Below, piece after piece: positions 44,656-55,526 of a stretch of 64,000 bases of DNA (position 1 is its first letter; each line of letters starts with the position of its first letter). This stretch comes from Sepiola atlantica (taxonomy: Eukaryota; Mollusca; Cephalopoda; Sepiida; Sepiolidae). The notes beneath the pieces are model-generated. The model did no database searches. It saw only the letters and a program-made list of their open reading frames with translations, and was not told where the DNA came from. The position numbers were made by a program, and so were the translations under genes. Location of the stretch: assembly GCA_963556195.1 (NCBI GenBank), contig OY744525.1:21113843-21177842 (forward strand), given 5' to 3'.

Positions 44656-45129
44656 TTATTTGACTGTTGAGCAACCATGTTACAATTTAAATTGCATCAA
44701 ACTGAATTTGTTTTTAATTTAAATCAGTTTGCAATGGTTAATAGGTGAAGCGAGTTATTATTTACATGTATGTAATAAAAAAATATAATCTTTATTTAAA
44801 TACGATACAATATTCAATGTAAGGCTATTGTGGTGTTTGTTTGTGTAAAACGAAACTAATGAAAAAAATTAAATGGTTGAATAATTATAAATGCATAGTG
44901 AAATATCACTTTAAAAAGCGGTTTAGATGAGTATTGAAAAATGTCACCATTTTATTCATAAACCGATCCGGACTAATTATTATGAGAAAGAAACTTAAGC
45001 ATACTAAATTATAGTCAGCAAATAACATAATGGAAGGAAAAAAGCGAACATATAGGCTAGTCCAAAGCAAGTATAAATATGTCAGATTGAATGCTATTTG
45101 GGTCTAACCGTTAAAATTTCACAAGATAA

Positions 45130-45179
<50 letters not shown>

Positions 45180-45289
45180 TCGATCTGTCATCACCGGCCA
45201 GTATGAATGACGCAGACCAAAGTGTATGGCTTAAGACTGTTCGTTGTTGTTGCAGATTGGTAGCCGACCCTCAGGACCGGGTTTTACAC

Positions 45290-45398
45290 GTAGCACCTGG
45301 TATTCCTGAATTGTCACCTATATGAGTATTGACCAGGCTCGACCTGATTTAACTTTGGTGATCCTACAGGAACTTGTGTGTCAATATAGCCGTACTAA
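45290..45398 (-). pseudogene. 5S rRNA-derived sequence, near full length, with tail (SINE3-like)
   Basis: Minus strand: GTACGGC.ATATTGACACAC, GATCACCAAAGTTAAATCAGG, GTCGAGCCTGGTCAATACTC, GGTGAC and GGAATACCAGGTGCTAC follow the whole 5S order. A tail runs to (TA)n at 45172 (GGTCCTGAGGGTCGGCTACC). Substitutions in box A and the intermediate element make it non-functional as rRNA. 5S head plus unique tail plus AT end is the layout of 5S-derived SINEs. Confidence 0.85.
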
Positions 45399-45697
45399 AA
45401 GAAAGGGCATTCTTTGTCTCGAAAAACAGTGGGTTACCCCCTGTAAGGGTGCCTGCATGGGCTGTCTATAAAATAGCAAAGGTTGTGCAATCACCAACTG
45501 CACTTCTCCTAAATCATCATTGCTTGAGTCCAGTGGCAAGGAGAAGTCCAGGACGACTGAAAACAATGTCGGGATAAGCAGAGAAAGACTGCTGTTATTT
45601 GGGAGTTTTTCCTTCGACTAGATTCACACACAACTAAGTTTGATTTTACTTATATAGGGGTATTTTTTTTGAGGTGTGATCGGTAGAGTGGTGAAAT

Positions 45698-46798
45698 GCA
45701 AAACGGTTTTTACTAATGGTAACTTAATTTTAAAAATGTCCGTTAGATTTTGCACTCAAAATCTTTATAAATAATTTTTACTAATGGTAACTTAATTTTA
45801 AAAATGTCCGTTAGATTTTGCACTCAAAATCTTTATAAATAATTTTTACTAATAGTAACTTAATTTTAAAAATGTCCGTTATATTTTGCACTCAAAATCT
45901 TTATAAATAATTTTTACTAATAGTAACTTAATTTTAAAAATGTCCGTTAGATTTTGCACTCAAAATCTTTATAAATAATTTTTACTTATAGTAACTTAAT
46001 TTTAAAAATGTCCGTTAGATTTTGCACTCAAAATCTTTATAAATAATTTTTACTAATAGTAACTTAATTTTAAAAATGTCCGTTAGATTTTGCACTCAAA
46101 ATCTTTATAAATAATTTTTACTAATGGTAACTTAATTTTAAAAATGTCCGTTAGATTTTGCACTCAAAATCTTTATAAATAATTTTTACTAATAGTAACT
46201 TAATTTTAAAAATGTCCGTTATATTTTGCACTCAAAATCTTTATAAATAATTTTTACTAATGGTAACTTAATTTTAAAAATGTCCGTTAGATTTTGCACT
46301 CAAAATCTTTATAAATAATTTTTACTTATAGTAACTTAATTTTAAAAATGTCCGTTAGATTTTGCACTCAAAATCTTTATAAATAATTTTTACTAATGGT
46401 AACTTAATTTTAAAAATGTCCGTTAGATTTTGCACTCAAAATCTTTATAAATAATTTTTACTTATAGTAACTTAATTTTAAAAATGTCCGTTAGATTTTG
46501 CACTCAAAATCTTTATAAATAATTTTTACTAATGGTAACTTAATTTTAAAAATGTCCGTTATATTTTGCACTCAAAATCTTTATAAATAATTTTTACTAA
46601 TAGTAACTTAATTTTAAAAATGTCCGTTATATTTTGCACTCAAAATCTTTATAAATAATTTTTACTAATAGTAACTTAATTTTAAAAATGTCCGTTAGAT
46701 TTTGCACTCAAAATCTTTATAAATAATTTTTACTTATAGTAACTTAATTTTAAAAATGTCCGTTAGATTTTGCACTCAAAATCTTTATAAATAATTTT
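45698..46798 (+). repeat. 68-bp satellite, about 16 copies
   Basis: Unit TTTTTACTAATGGTAAC...GTCCGTTAGATTTTGC repeats every 68 bp with near identity. Three variable sites (CTAATGG/CTAATAG/CTTATAG; TTAGAT/TTATAT) occur in combinations that partly alternate, suggesting higher-order duplication. No coding potential. Confidence 0.95.
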
Positions 46799-47119
46799 TT
46801 CTCGTAATTGTTGTTAAAATGTTCAGCTTTTGTCTGAAGATCCTACTGTCAGGTTAGAGAAATAAATTATTACTATTAACTGACAAGGTGTCTTGAGTTA
46901 TTACTATTTAACTTTACTAGTGAAACCGCATTTAGGAGTTAAGCTGATAAGTACCATACATCCAATTTGGAAAATGCAAAAGATGTCCGATTAAAAAACT
47001 GTCCAATGACAAAACGTCCAGTCATTGAACATTTTTTTTAATCAGACATCTTTGGCATTTTCGACAATCTTCTCACACACTTATAGCTACATTTTATAAC
47101 TTTCTCAAATTTTTTAAAA

Positions 47120-47405
47120 TAAGAACTTTTGGCTATTCCCCCGACAACTTAGATCTATTTAATTCCTCTGAGGATAAGATACCATTCTTTGAAAAGCCTG
47201 GCTTAAGGAAAGAAAAAATAAACATTATTTTATTAGAATACACCTTGTCTTGAATAATTGAAGATGAAATAGATTTGTCATTCTTACATTTTTTATTTCT
47301 CTTCTTTCATTTATCTATATAATTGCTCTATCTCGTATATTGAGCTTTAAACACTTCATGATAGGTTCACATTTTTAAAAGTATACATTCTACTTTTAGT
47401 TTCAT
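47120..47405 (+). mobile_element. HR-C fragment with hammerhead motif and downstream box
   Basis: Matches the right arm of 35052-36040: TTTGAAAAGCCTGGCTTAAGG, then GCTCTATCTC.TATATTGAGC (47324-47345) and CACTTCATGATAGGTTCAC, ending at (TA)n 47419. 46800-47110 shows a short inverted pair only (AAGATGTC/GACATCTT). Confidence 0.65.
47163..47210 (+). ncRNA. Candidate hammerhead ribozyme, HR-C fragment
   Basis: UUCCU, CUGAGGA (47168-47174), stem II AAGA/UCUU with a bulge, GAAA, AGCCUGGCU, UA, AGGAA. Stem I UUCCU/AGGAA is perfect. Confidence 0.65.
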
Positions 47406-47414
47406 ACCTTTATG

Positions 47415-47468
<54 letters not shown>

Positions 47469-47509
47469 ATATATACTTACTATTTCATGTATATACACAT
47501 ATATAAAGT

Positions 47510-47725
47510 ACCAATATGTGAGTAGAGCTTAGTAGTAATATGAAAATATATTTATCACAAGTAACCTACACAGAAACCTTCATGTTTCATTCCTGAAAGA
47601 AATCATCAGGCACAATACCTGGGTGCTTTGTTTATTCGTGCTTTCATATCTAAAGTAGTGTTTACTCTAGTTAACTAACCAATCAGGCTCGTTGGTATTA
47701 TAACCCCATCTTGTGCTATTATTTT
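47510..47725 (-). mobile_element. HR-A copy with hammerhead-like motif
   Basis: Minus strand: GATGGGGTTATAATACC, CCAAT-type ATTGG (CCAAT on plus at 47679-47683), TATGAAAG, then CUGAUGA (47609-47603), UUUCU-UUC-AGGAA hairpin, GAAAC (47588-47584), AUGAAG, GUUUCUGUGUAGGTTACTTG. It ends AAGCTCTACTC...TATTGG near 47515. The core is complete in sequence, but stem I next to it does not pair. Confidence 0.6.
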
Positions 47726-48275
47726 CACACACACACATATATATATGAGAGAGAGAGAGAGAGATAGATATATAGTCAGGTTCATTTTATATTTCAATAA
47801 CCATGTTTTTATTTTATTATTTTTATTTGTATTTTTTCACATTTCCAAAAAACATAATATTTCTGTGAGATATATTTTTTATGGTCTATTTCATTTGTCG
47901 TGAGCCAAACAAAATTTTTATGTCCATATCGTCTCTGCAACACTACAAAATCATCAGAAAAAATTCACAAAAAGTAAAAAGTTCTTGGATTAAAGTGTCT
48001 TGAAAAAAAACCTACACTATACAGTGGTTCATTTTGGGTGAAACCAAATAAAAAACAAAGAAAAGAGCAAACTCACATGTGGGTAACCCACTAGTACGCC
48101 ATTTTGAATTTTTCAGTTCAGAGCTAGTACATCCTAAAAGTTGTGTGACTTATATATGCTGTGACTTATATATGCTCTGTTGTTACTAATTGACAATCAT
48201 CGAGCTGTATTTTTTAAAGAGACTGCAAAGTAAAAAAGGCACTGGTAGTATATGCTAATACATATATTGTCATTG

Positions 48276-48300
<25 letters not shown>
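47726..48300. other. (GA)n and AT-rich sequence
   Basis: GAGAGA run at 47748-47763; an unclassified (TA)n-bounded segment containing TCATCAGAAAAAATTCAC; (TA)n at 48278-48345. No gene seen. CUGAUGA occurs on minus near 47955 but without GAAA. Confidence 0.4.
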
Positions 48301-48333
<33 letters not shown>

Positions 48334-48345
48334 ATATATATATAT

Positions 48346-49255
48346 TGGAGATAGCTTTTTCTAGCTAATTCAGAAGAAATTCATACCAAAAGTTCTTTTA
48401 CTATTGTTTCAAGACCAATTTATTCCAGAATTTATCTGTAACAAACAAAATTCTGATTTATGTGTGTGTGTGTGAAAGTTTTGTCATTTTATAGTCTAAT
48501 TTCTATATTTTAAGAAATTACATTTATCACGTTTTGAATTCAAACTCTTATTTATGCTTTACGTATATAAAGAGATAATATTGCTTTAATAATTGTTATT
48601 AACTTTCACATACGATCATATGCGTGTGAATGTTATGCTGATTATAATTGTTATGATTTCTTCAATGGAAATCATCTGTCTGTCGGAATGTCCATATAAA
48701 ATCACTGCTGATGCTACAAACACCATAACAATAAGATTGCAATAACAAGAGATAAACAAATACGAAAATATGAAACACTAAAGTTTTAAGAAGAAAAACA
48801 AAATAAAGAAGTTATGCCCCTTTACGTTCAATAAATAAATAAATAAACCTCCTCATTAAATGTTTCCACATGAGCTGAATTTTTATAAATCCTTACTCAT
48901 TTTTTTTTCCATTCTTAAAAAAAATATTCCCCTTTCAATTATAATAAGGTTTGCATGCTTATTTTCTTTGTATTTTATCTCCTGAACTAACTTTTTTTTT
49001 AGCCCTTACTCTTGGGGAGATTCTTTAAACCTGAGGGCTTATTAAAGTGAGCAGTGGATGTTTATCGATAATGTAAACTATGAAATAATTGACTATTATA
49101 AATGCCAGATATTATAAATCTGTGGTTTGAAAAAATACGGAGAACCAAATCTGAGCATCTATGAGATAGAAATAAAAAGATTTAAAATAGAATCGCCAAA
49201 AAAACAAAGAACTATTTCATAATGATGAAAAACAAAATCTTTTATATTTTTAGAC
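48346..49255. other. AT-rich stretch without features
   Basis: No gene, tRNA boxes or repeat match seen; short AAATA repeats near 48830. Confidence 0.5.
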
Positions 49256-49261
49256 GAGAAT

Positions 49262-49428
49262 TCGTGGGGGGGGGGGGGGGGGGGCTCTTCTAAAAAGTTG
49301 GGGGGGGGCGGTTAAACACATGCATATATAACTTCATTATTGATGACAGTAAAGTGTGGGGGGGCAAGTCAAAAAGTGTGGGGGCTTGAGCCCCCCTTGC
49401 CCCCCCCCCCCGGTGCCGCCGTCCATGA
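49262..49428 (+). mobile_element. G/C-run element, copy 1
   Basis: (G)n-GCTCTTCTAAAAAGTTGGGG, GGTTAAACACATGCATATATAAC, TTCATTATTGATG, then GGGGCTTGAGCCCC, and CCGGTGCCGCCGTCCATG. Same element as 63768-63962 in opposite orientation. No coding frame. Confidence 0.8.
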
Positions 49429-49434
49429 TATTAG

Positions 49435-49467
<33 letters not shown>

Positions 49468-49468
<1 letters not shown>

Positions 49469-49690
49469 TAAGATAATACTTGAAAGATATAAATAATATC
49501 ATTAGCCAGTAGACTATCAAGATAAAAACAAAGCTCGATATAGTGTATAGAGCAATAATATTAATTGAATGACATAATAAAATGAGAAATTAATCAGATT
49601 TTATTAAAGATCAAAAACAAGGAGTGATATTGCGTTCTTAACTCATGAGTTTTCAAAGAAAATCTTCTCCTCAGAGGACCATTACAGCAA
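49468..49690 (-). mobile_element. HR-G solitary unit
   Basis: Minus strand from the (TA)n side: ATGTCATTGCTGTAATGG, ribozyme, about 80 bp, box GCTCTATACACTATATCGAGC (49553-49533), GTTTTTATCTTGATAG, (TA)n. Shows the complete HR-G unit without an inverted partner. Confidence 0.65.
49634..49679 (-). ncRNA. Candidate hammerhead ribozyme, HR-G solitary
   Basis: Minus strand: GUCCU, CUGAGGA, G, AAGA-UUU-UCUU, GAAA, ACUCAUGAGU, UA, AGAAC. Stem I GUCCU/AGAAC has one mismatch. The core is intact. Confidence 0.7.
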
Positions 49691-49701
49691 TGACATAATA
49701 T

Positions 49702-49750
<49 letters not shown>

Positions 49751-49944
49751 AAACACAAGCAAATAAGAGAATTAAGACAGCAGATCTTGGACAAATAGAG
49801 GGCTCAATATCCTATCGTAATAAAATATACTTAACACTCTACTGCAGTATTACGACAACACCGATCATCAGAATTATATCTGACGATCGGTGATGCTGTT
49901 AAACTGCAGTAAATACATTTTATTATCAGTATATATATATATAT

Positions 49945-50190
49945 AATGGTAATAATCCAGGTAAAAACATCCACAGGGTAGTAATCCAAAGAATTTCAAC
50001 CGGGTTTATACAAAGTGCTCAATATCAAATGGAGCTTTTATATATGATTATTTTTATTTACACAGACATGTACAAAATCTGCGACACTGGCATGTCGCTG
50101 TTATCGATCAACAGTTATTATAAACTGAGATCTCATCAGGCAGAGTTAGAATCCGATCTTATCTCAGATCATATATATATATATATATAA
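49945..50190 (-). mobile_element. HR-K, copy 2
   Basis: Matches 16254-16440 (ATCCAAAGAATTTCAACCG; GCGACACTGGCATGTCG). Minus: CUGAUGA near 50143, GAUC...GAUC and CAGUU/AACUG helix, then GAUAAC for GAAAC. Box minus at 50035-50015. Inverted arm absent. Confidence 0.55.
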
Positions 50191-50194
50191 AGTT

Positions 50195-50468
50195 CATATT
50201 GAAAATAAATAAATTACGTTTTAAAAACGAAGAAATGTTATTTATTTATCGGTTATGTTATGAATAAAAACAATATTATTATTAAAACATTACACCAAAT
50301 TTTCTCAGCCTCAGAGACAACCATCAGATGTTGCTTCTGTTTTAGTTTAATTCCGATTTGAATTACATTAAAATAATTCAAATAAGAACTAAATCACAAC
50401 AGAAACAACATATAATGCTTGTAACCCAGTGTCATGTTGGGATATGTGAGATGAGTTGTAATTTTAAG

Positions 50469-50470
<2 letters not shown>
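50195..50470. other. (TA)n-bounded unit, unclassified
   Basis: Internal inverted segments (ACAGAAGCAACATCTGATGG on minus; AACAGAAACAACATATAATG on plus) suggest another small foldback. No complete hammerhead core. Confidence 0.35.
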
Positions 50471-50516
<46 letters not shown>

Positions 50517-50689
50517 TTTTAATTTTATATATATATATATATATATAGTATGATTTTTTTTATATACAAACATTATTGGCTACATATGTGCACACATGTT
50601 TCAGCTGCGTTTTCATTAATCAAATTGCAGTTGAAACCTGTATGCACATATGTAGACAATGTTTGTATAAATAAAAGAAAACTATATAT

Positions 50690-50885
50690 ATATATATAGA
50701 GAGAGAGAATTTGGTATATTCGGACTACTGTTGTCATCTTGGGTGTTTTTATCACAACGTTTCGACCGATGTAATACCTGAAGAAGGTCGGAGGTTACAT
50801 CGGCCGAAACGTTGTGAAAAAACACCCAAGGTGATAACAGTAGTCCGAATATATTAAATTCTACAAATTATCAACCCTCATCTAA
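50690..50885. mobile_element. HR-E foldback with hammerhead motif
   Basis: Arms 50715-50774 and 50803-50875 are inverted copies (ATTCGGACTACTGTTGTCAT against TAACAGTAGTCCGAATAT). The right arm carries the ribozyme; the left arm stops at the core and lacks CUGANGA. No coding content. Confidence 0.7.
50775..50817 (+). ncRNA. Candidate hammerhead ribozyme, HR-E
   Basis: UAC, CUGAAGA (50778-50784), A, stem II GGUCG/CGGCC (one G-U) with a 10-nt loop, GAAAC (50806-50810), GUU, GUG. Stem I is three pairs. The extra A after the core is also present in HR-B. Confidence 0.6.
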
Positions 50886-50896
50886 AAAATTCCCAA

Positions 50897-50928
<32 letters not shown>

Positions 50929-50964
50929 ATATATATATATATTAATGAAAATATAATTTTTTTA

Positions 50965-51215
50965 TGGAAGTTGATCCAGACAAGGCATGAAGCCATTTAA
51001 TGTAAGGCGCTAAAAATTAAACTACTTCAAGGTCAAAAAACTAGCCAACGATTAGTGTTAAATGAATAGATTCTGCCCCAGAAAACAGCAATTCTTCCCC
51101 CTTTGTCAGAAACATCGCTCATGAAATGTGAAGACTAAAGGATTAAATAAAGGAAGCAAGAATAACGAGGCTGTCGAAAGTAAACCCAAGATCCACTTTC
51201 TACTCTCCTTATACT
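50965..51215 (+). repeat. Dispersed repeat R2, copy 3
   Basis: Same unit as 13033-13270 and 23241-23485, more diverged. Confidence 0.75.
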
Positions 51216-51219
51216 GTTA

Positions 51220-51358
51220 TACTATGATACAGCTCTTCTTGTTACTGAGCACTAAGCACTGGAGGTTCATTGGATTAACATTTAGGAAACAACAACAATC
51301 AGTCAGGGACACTTTTAATGATTGATGATACCCTACATTTTATCATTTATTACTTGTC

Positions 51359-51396
<38 letters not shown>

Positions 51397-51621
51397 CATG
51401 TGTGTGTGTGTGTTTTGGCTACACATGATGAACTTCTTCACATTTTACAAATAAAAAGTGGAAAACATAAAAGCGTGTAAAATTATATATGTTGTTATAA
51501 TTTTCAATTTCAATATTTCGAAATGTCTTCCATTCTTTATCATCAAAAATGTTTGTTTTTTTATATAAATTGAATGAATATGAAACTTTTATGAAAAATT
51601 GGACATTTTTTTAACTTTGGG

Positions 51622-51670
<49 letters not shown>

Positions 51671-51935
51671 CGTTCGTTTTGTTTTACAATGACGTATTCA
51701 ACTTTTAAAGAATGTGAATTTCTAAAACAGAAGAAAATGATAATAAATACTAAAAATAACTGAACCACAAATAAATGATGTAAATTTATTTGAATAACAA
51801 ACGGTGTCAAAATGCTAATAAAAAAGAAACGAAATAATTTATTCCTGTTCGGAGATGGCATAAGAAATAAAACGTGCACGACAGGTAAACAAAATATATA
51901 ACACCTACACTAATATTTATTCATTTCTGGTAATG

Positions 51936-51985
<50 letters not shown>

Positions 51986-52350
51986 TACACAAAATAATCT
52001 AATATCAAGTTTCTTTTTAATAGCATTTAAAATAGTGCTCAATACGATTATAATGGTTAACAAAATAATAAAACTCTTAAAATCGGAACAGAACCGAATA
52101 AAGACAGCAGTCCTTGTACACATAAAAGGTTTAATATCCTTTGAGAAATAGCTTTATAACAACAATAAATGTGGCTTACCTTAAAACGTAAACCACATTC
52201 ATTATATATATGTACACACACAAACTCAGCTAGAGTGTTTTTAGTATGTATATATTTTTTCACATTGAGAAAGATCTCATTTTAATTATAAACACATTAT
52301 TTATATTTAAAAGCCATAAAAACATGGTAAACACATGCACGTGAAAGACA
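51220..52350. other. AT-rich sequence with several (TA)n tracts
   Basis: (TA)n at 51372-51394, 51618-51666 and 51940-51981. A UUGAUGA...GAAAU motif on minus near 51525-51550 is too degenerate to call. GTGCTCAATACGATTATAA at 52037 is half of the shared box. No gene. Confidence 0.4.
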
Positions 52351-52353
52351 TGT

Positions 52354-52355
<2 letters not shown>

Positions 52356-52412
<57 letters not shown>
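52356..52412 (+). repeat. (AAT)n microsatellite
   Basis: About 19 AAT units. Confidence 0.95.
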
Positions 52413-52860
52413 GAAAAATTCTCTTTGCAATTAAAATGTACAATTTAACCGGACACGTGAAAACACGAGCGCATCATCAAAGGACACTTAATATAAGCGT
52501 TGGTTAAGACAAGAATAAATGAACGAAACGATAATGTATAAGAAAAAAAAATGACTCTTAAATGTATCTGATGTCCAGTTATTCACAAACATATTTTTTT
52601 TTATCAAGAAATTAATTCTTTTAAATGTTGACAAAAGATTTTTTTAAATATTAACATGCTTTTGTTTTTCATAAGCCAATATTTTATTTTATAGATGTGA
52701 ATAAATTCATTTTTAGCCGAGAAACACATTTTACATAAATATATATATATATATATATATAACTATACATTACAGTGTATGGTGAGTGTACCGGTACACC
52801 AAACAGATACTGTATAGTTTTTGTCTCTTTTTTTTTCTATGTATAGTTTTTAAATAAAAT

Positions 52861-52897
<37 letters not shown>

Positions 52898-52899
<2 letters not shown>

Positions 52900-52944
52900 G
52901 GTAAGGTACACGATAAGTCATGAAAATGAAATGCCGTTGTAGAC

Positions 52945-52945
<1 letters not shown>
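52898..52945 (+). mobile_element. HR-D 5' fragment between (TA)n tracts
   Basis: GGTACACGATAAGTCATGAAAATG matches the start of HR-D at 36600; cut off by (TA)n on both sides. Confidence 0.55.
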
Positions 52946-52982
<37 letters not shown>

Positions 52983-53210
52983 CATTATTTCCAAAACATA
53001 GCAATGATCAACAGTAACACAAGAAACAATAATGTATTTTGTAAAAATGTTAAAAACAAACCTATATTCTTGTAAAAATTCCTTGCAATTATTTTGATCT
53101 CCATATTTTGAATTGTTATAATTAAAGCAATAATTGATCCGTTTGTCAAAATTACTTTGTACTCTGATCATTGATCAATGTTATACCCTCATGTAAATGT
53201 TATCAGTTCA

Positions 53211-53530
53211 CTCTTTAACGGATAGTCAGGTTTCAATAGCAAACATTGATCTGAACCTGATATAGATAATGACGAGTCAAACGAGAATTTGAGCCTCCCT
53301 TTTTTCAAACACGGTGTAAAAAAAATCTGTAACAGCTAAATATATCAGCTTGTTTTTTGGGTTTTTTTTTTAAGTAAGAAATAAAAAGTTAGTTGTATCC
53401 TTTACAGATAGTCAGTTTCAATATAACACTTTGATCAAGTCATGAGCCTGATTTAATGACGAGTCAAAACAGAGATTTGAGCTTGGCTTTTTTATCGTGC
53501 TGTAAAAGTATCTTTGACAATTAAACATGT
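53211..53530 (+). repeat. Tandem duplication, offset about 190 bp
   Basis: GATAGTCAG.TTTCAATA, TTGATC, GACGAGTCAAA and TTTGAGC recur at 53219-53345 and 53405-53530. Non-coding. 53540-54280 shows nothing else recognised. Confidence 0.65.
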
Positions 53531-54037
53531 CTGCCTTTTTCTCTCTCTCTCTTAAAAATAAAGTAATGAACAAATAAAATATTCTAATATTTTTTATAAA
53601 AACACAAAAAGGTGTTTCCAACCGGACTGCCTTCTCTGATAATACAGTGTTCTGTTTCGGTTTCTGTTATATGCAGGCGTATCTCTTCGCAGCAGCTCAA
53701 GCAAACAGGAAAGGGGATTAATCCAGTTGAGCCACTGTGGTATAGCGGGGCTTTAAGAGAACGAAAGAGCTGACAATTAAGCTGCAATTGAGAGTAATGC
53801 AAGATTCCTGCAATGGACTAATACCCCCAAATCCCTTTTTTAATTAGAATTTTTTAATATTTTAGAGATTAGTCTTAAATTTCTTGAATATGAATTGAGG
53901 GACATTAGGAAATGTAATTAAAAATCAATCGGAAAACATTAGCTGGATTAGACATTTTTGCAGCATGATTCTTTTCTTGAACCAAATGTTAATGGAACTG
54001 CAAGATTTTTAAAACATACACACATTAATATTAACAA

Positions 54038-54078
<41 letters not shown>

Positions 54079-54227
54079 ATAAAAATTATGCTAATATATA
54101 TCACTGAACATCTATGCTTAATTTATCTTGTTGATTCTTTCTGGAATACAATATCAACTCAACCAACATGCTATCTGTTCAGCTAGATTATCATGTCAAC
54201 TCATAGATGTGTATCATATATATATGT

Positions 54228-54271
<44 letters not shown>

Positions 54272-54279
54272 TGTATATA

Positions 54280-54400
54280 CGGCCGAATGGTTAGAAGAGC
54301 AACTGTCAACTAGATGGTCGAGTTTTGATCTCAGCTCAGGCAATTGTCTGTCTAGGCATACTTGAAAAGCTGTGATACTACAAAACAGTCCGTCTGTGGA

Positions 54401-54405
<5 letters not shown>
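54280..54405 (+). mobile_element. HR-F unit, decayed ribozyme
   Basis: tRNA-like head CGGCCGAATGGTTAGAAG (box A) with a degenerate box B (GAGTTTTGATCTC), then CTGTGATACTACAAAACAG and GTCTGTGGATAACTATA, followed by (TA)n. Same order as the other HR-F copies; the ribozyme core is lost. Confidence 0.55.
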
Positions 54406-54442
<37 letters not shown>

Positions 54443-54659
54443 GGGCACATAGATGAACTTCCCCAAAGTGTTGTGTAGCTCAAAGGAAAATGGAGAATGC
54501 ACTAAGACTTTGAGGAAAGTCTTGGTGCATCTAATTTCAAGACTTCTGGAATCTTCACCCATTTTAGAATAAAATATTTTTGCAGGATTCAATAATATAT
54601 TTTTAAAAGAATTTCTAATTTAAAAACATGTAAGACGTAAAACATAACATTTTATCAAC

Positions 54660-54740
54660 GCGACTTAAACTCTCATCTCAGAAACCAGTATTAGATCTAC
54701 AGTCCTCGTATCTCGCTGTTAACCACTATGTCTGTGATTT
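54660..54740 (-). repeat. Possible tRNA-like SINE head
   Basis: Minus strand ATAGTGGTTAACAGCGAGA resembles box A; box B is weak. Low support. Confidence 0.3.
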
Positions 54741-54977
54741 TGGCAAAGATCATGATGGAGAATATATTATTTCTGCAGATTATTGCATACGTATCTTACA
54801 AAACTGGCATCAAGAATACTTGTTTTTCTCAAGACATGTCGCAAAAACCAACCTCATATTTAGTCAAGAAATAGATTTGAATATGTTTTAACAATGTGTG
54901 TACGTTCATGTACATAGCAGATCATTATTAATGTTCGAAGACAAAGAAAAAAAGAGAAAACCTCAATACAAACTAAC

Positions 54978-55048
54978 CTGTGTTGTGTATCCTCTAGAGT
55001 CCGTGGTGAGATGTGTTCTGGCGTAGAGTCCTGCTGTAACTGCAGCTG
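54978..55048 (-). CDS. Weak candidate small internal exon
   Basis: The minus strand carries a donor CAG/GTTAGT at 54978/54977, preceded by non-repetitive GC-balanced sequence open in two frames. One frame reads ...STPEHISPRTLEDTQHR (phase 2 exit); the other reads ...GLYARTHLTTDSRGYTTQ (phase 0 exit). Several CAG acceptors lie at about 55033-55050. Neither frame joins cleanly to the candidate exon at 60 kb. It is listed because it is plausible coding sequence between two same-strand candidate exons. Confidence 0.25.
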
Positions 55049-55049
55049 T

Positions 55050-55466
55050 TGTGTGACAACATCATTAGGTATGTGTACGTGTACATGTATTTGGTGTGCA
55101 GAAATGTGAATGGCAAATCTGTATGGATGCGTGTGTGTGTGAATGTCCGTGCATAATTGACAGTGATGCCTGATGTCCTACCAAGTGTGGCGTGTGTGTA
55201 ATGGCTGCTCAAGCCAGTGACTGGCTGATGTTCTTCCCGTTGAATGGACACAGGCATTGGAACAAACCACTCTTGGAACAGAACAATTTTTTTTTTGTTC
55301 TTTTTCCCCCGTTTTCTTTTTCTGCTATTTATGGACACTCAGAACTACATATCATTTTCTCTCTCTCCCTCTCCCTCTCTCTCTTTACGAATTCTATGTT
55401 TCACTCTTTTTTTTCTCTCCTTTACTTTGCTGAACATATACAGATTGGAGCACATGTTTATATATT

Positions 55467-55526
<60 letters not shown>

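Noticed and set aside
47940..47965. Another hammerhead (minus CUGAUGA)
   Set aside because: No GAAA follows within a hairpin distance and no stem I pairing.
51520..51555. Hammerhead-like UUGAUGA...GAAAU (minus)
   Set aside because: Core base changed, stem II poor, no stem III; too degenerate.
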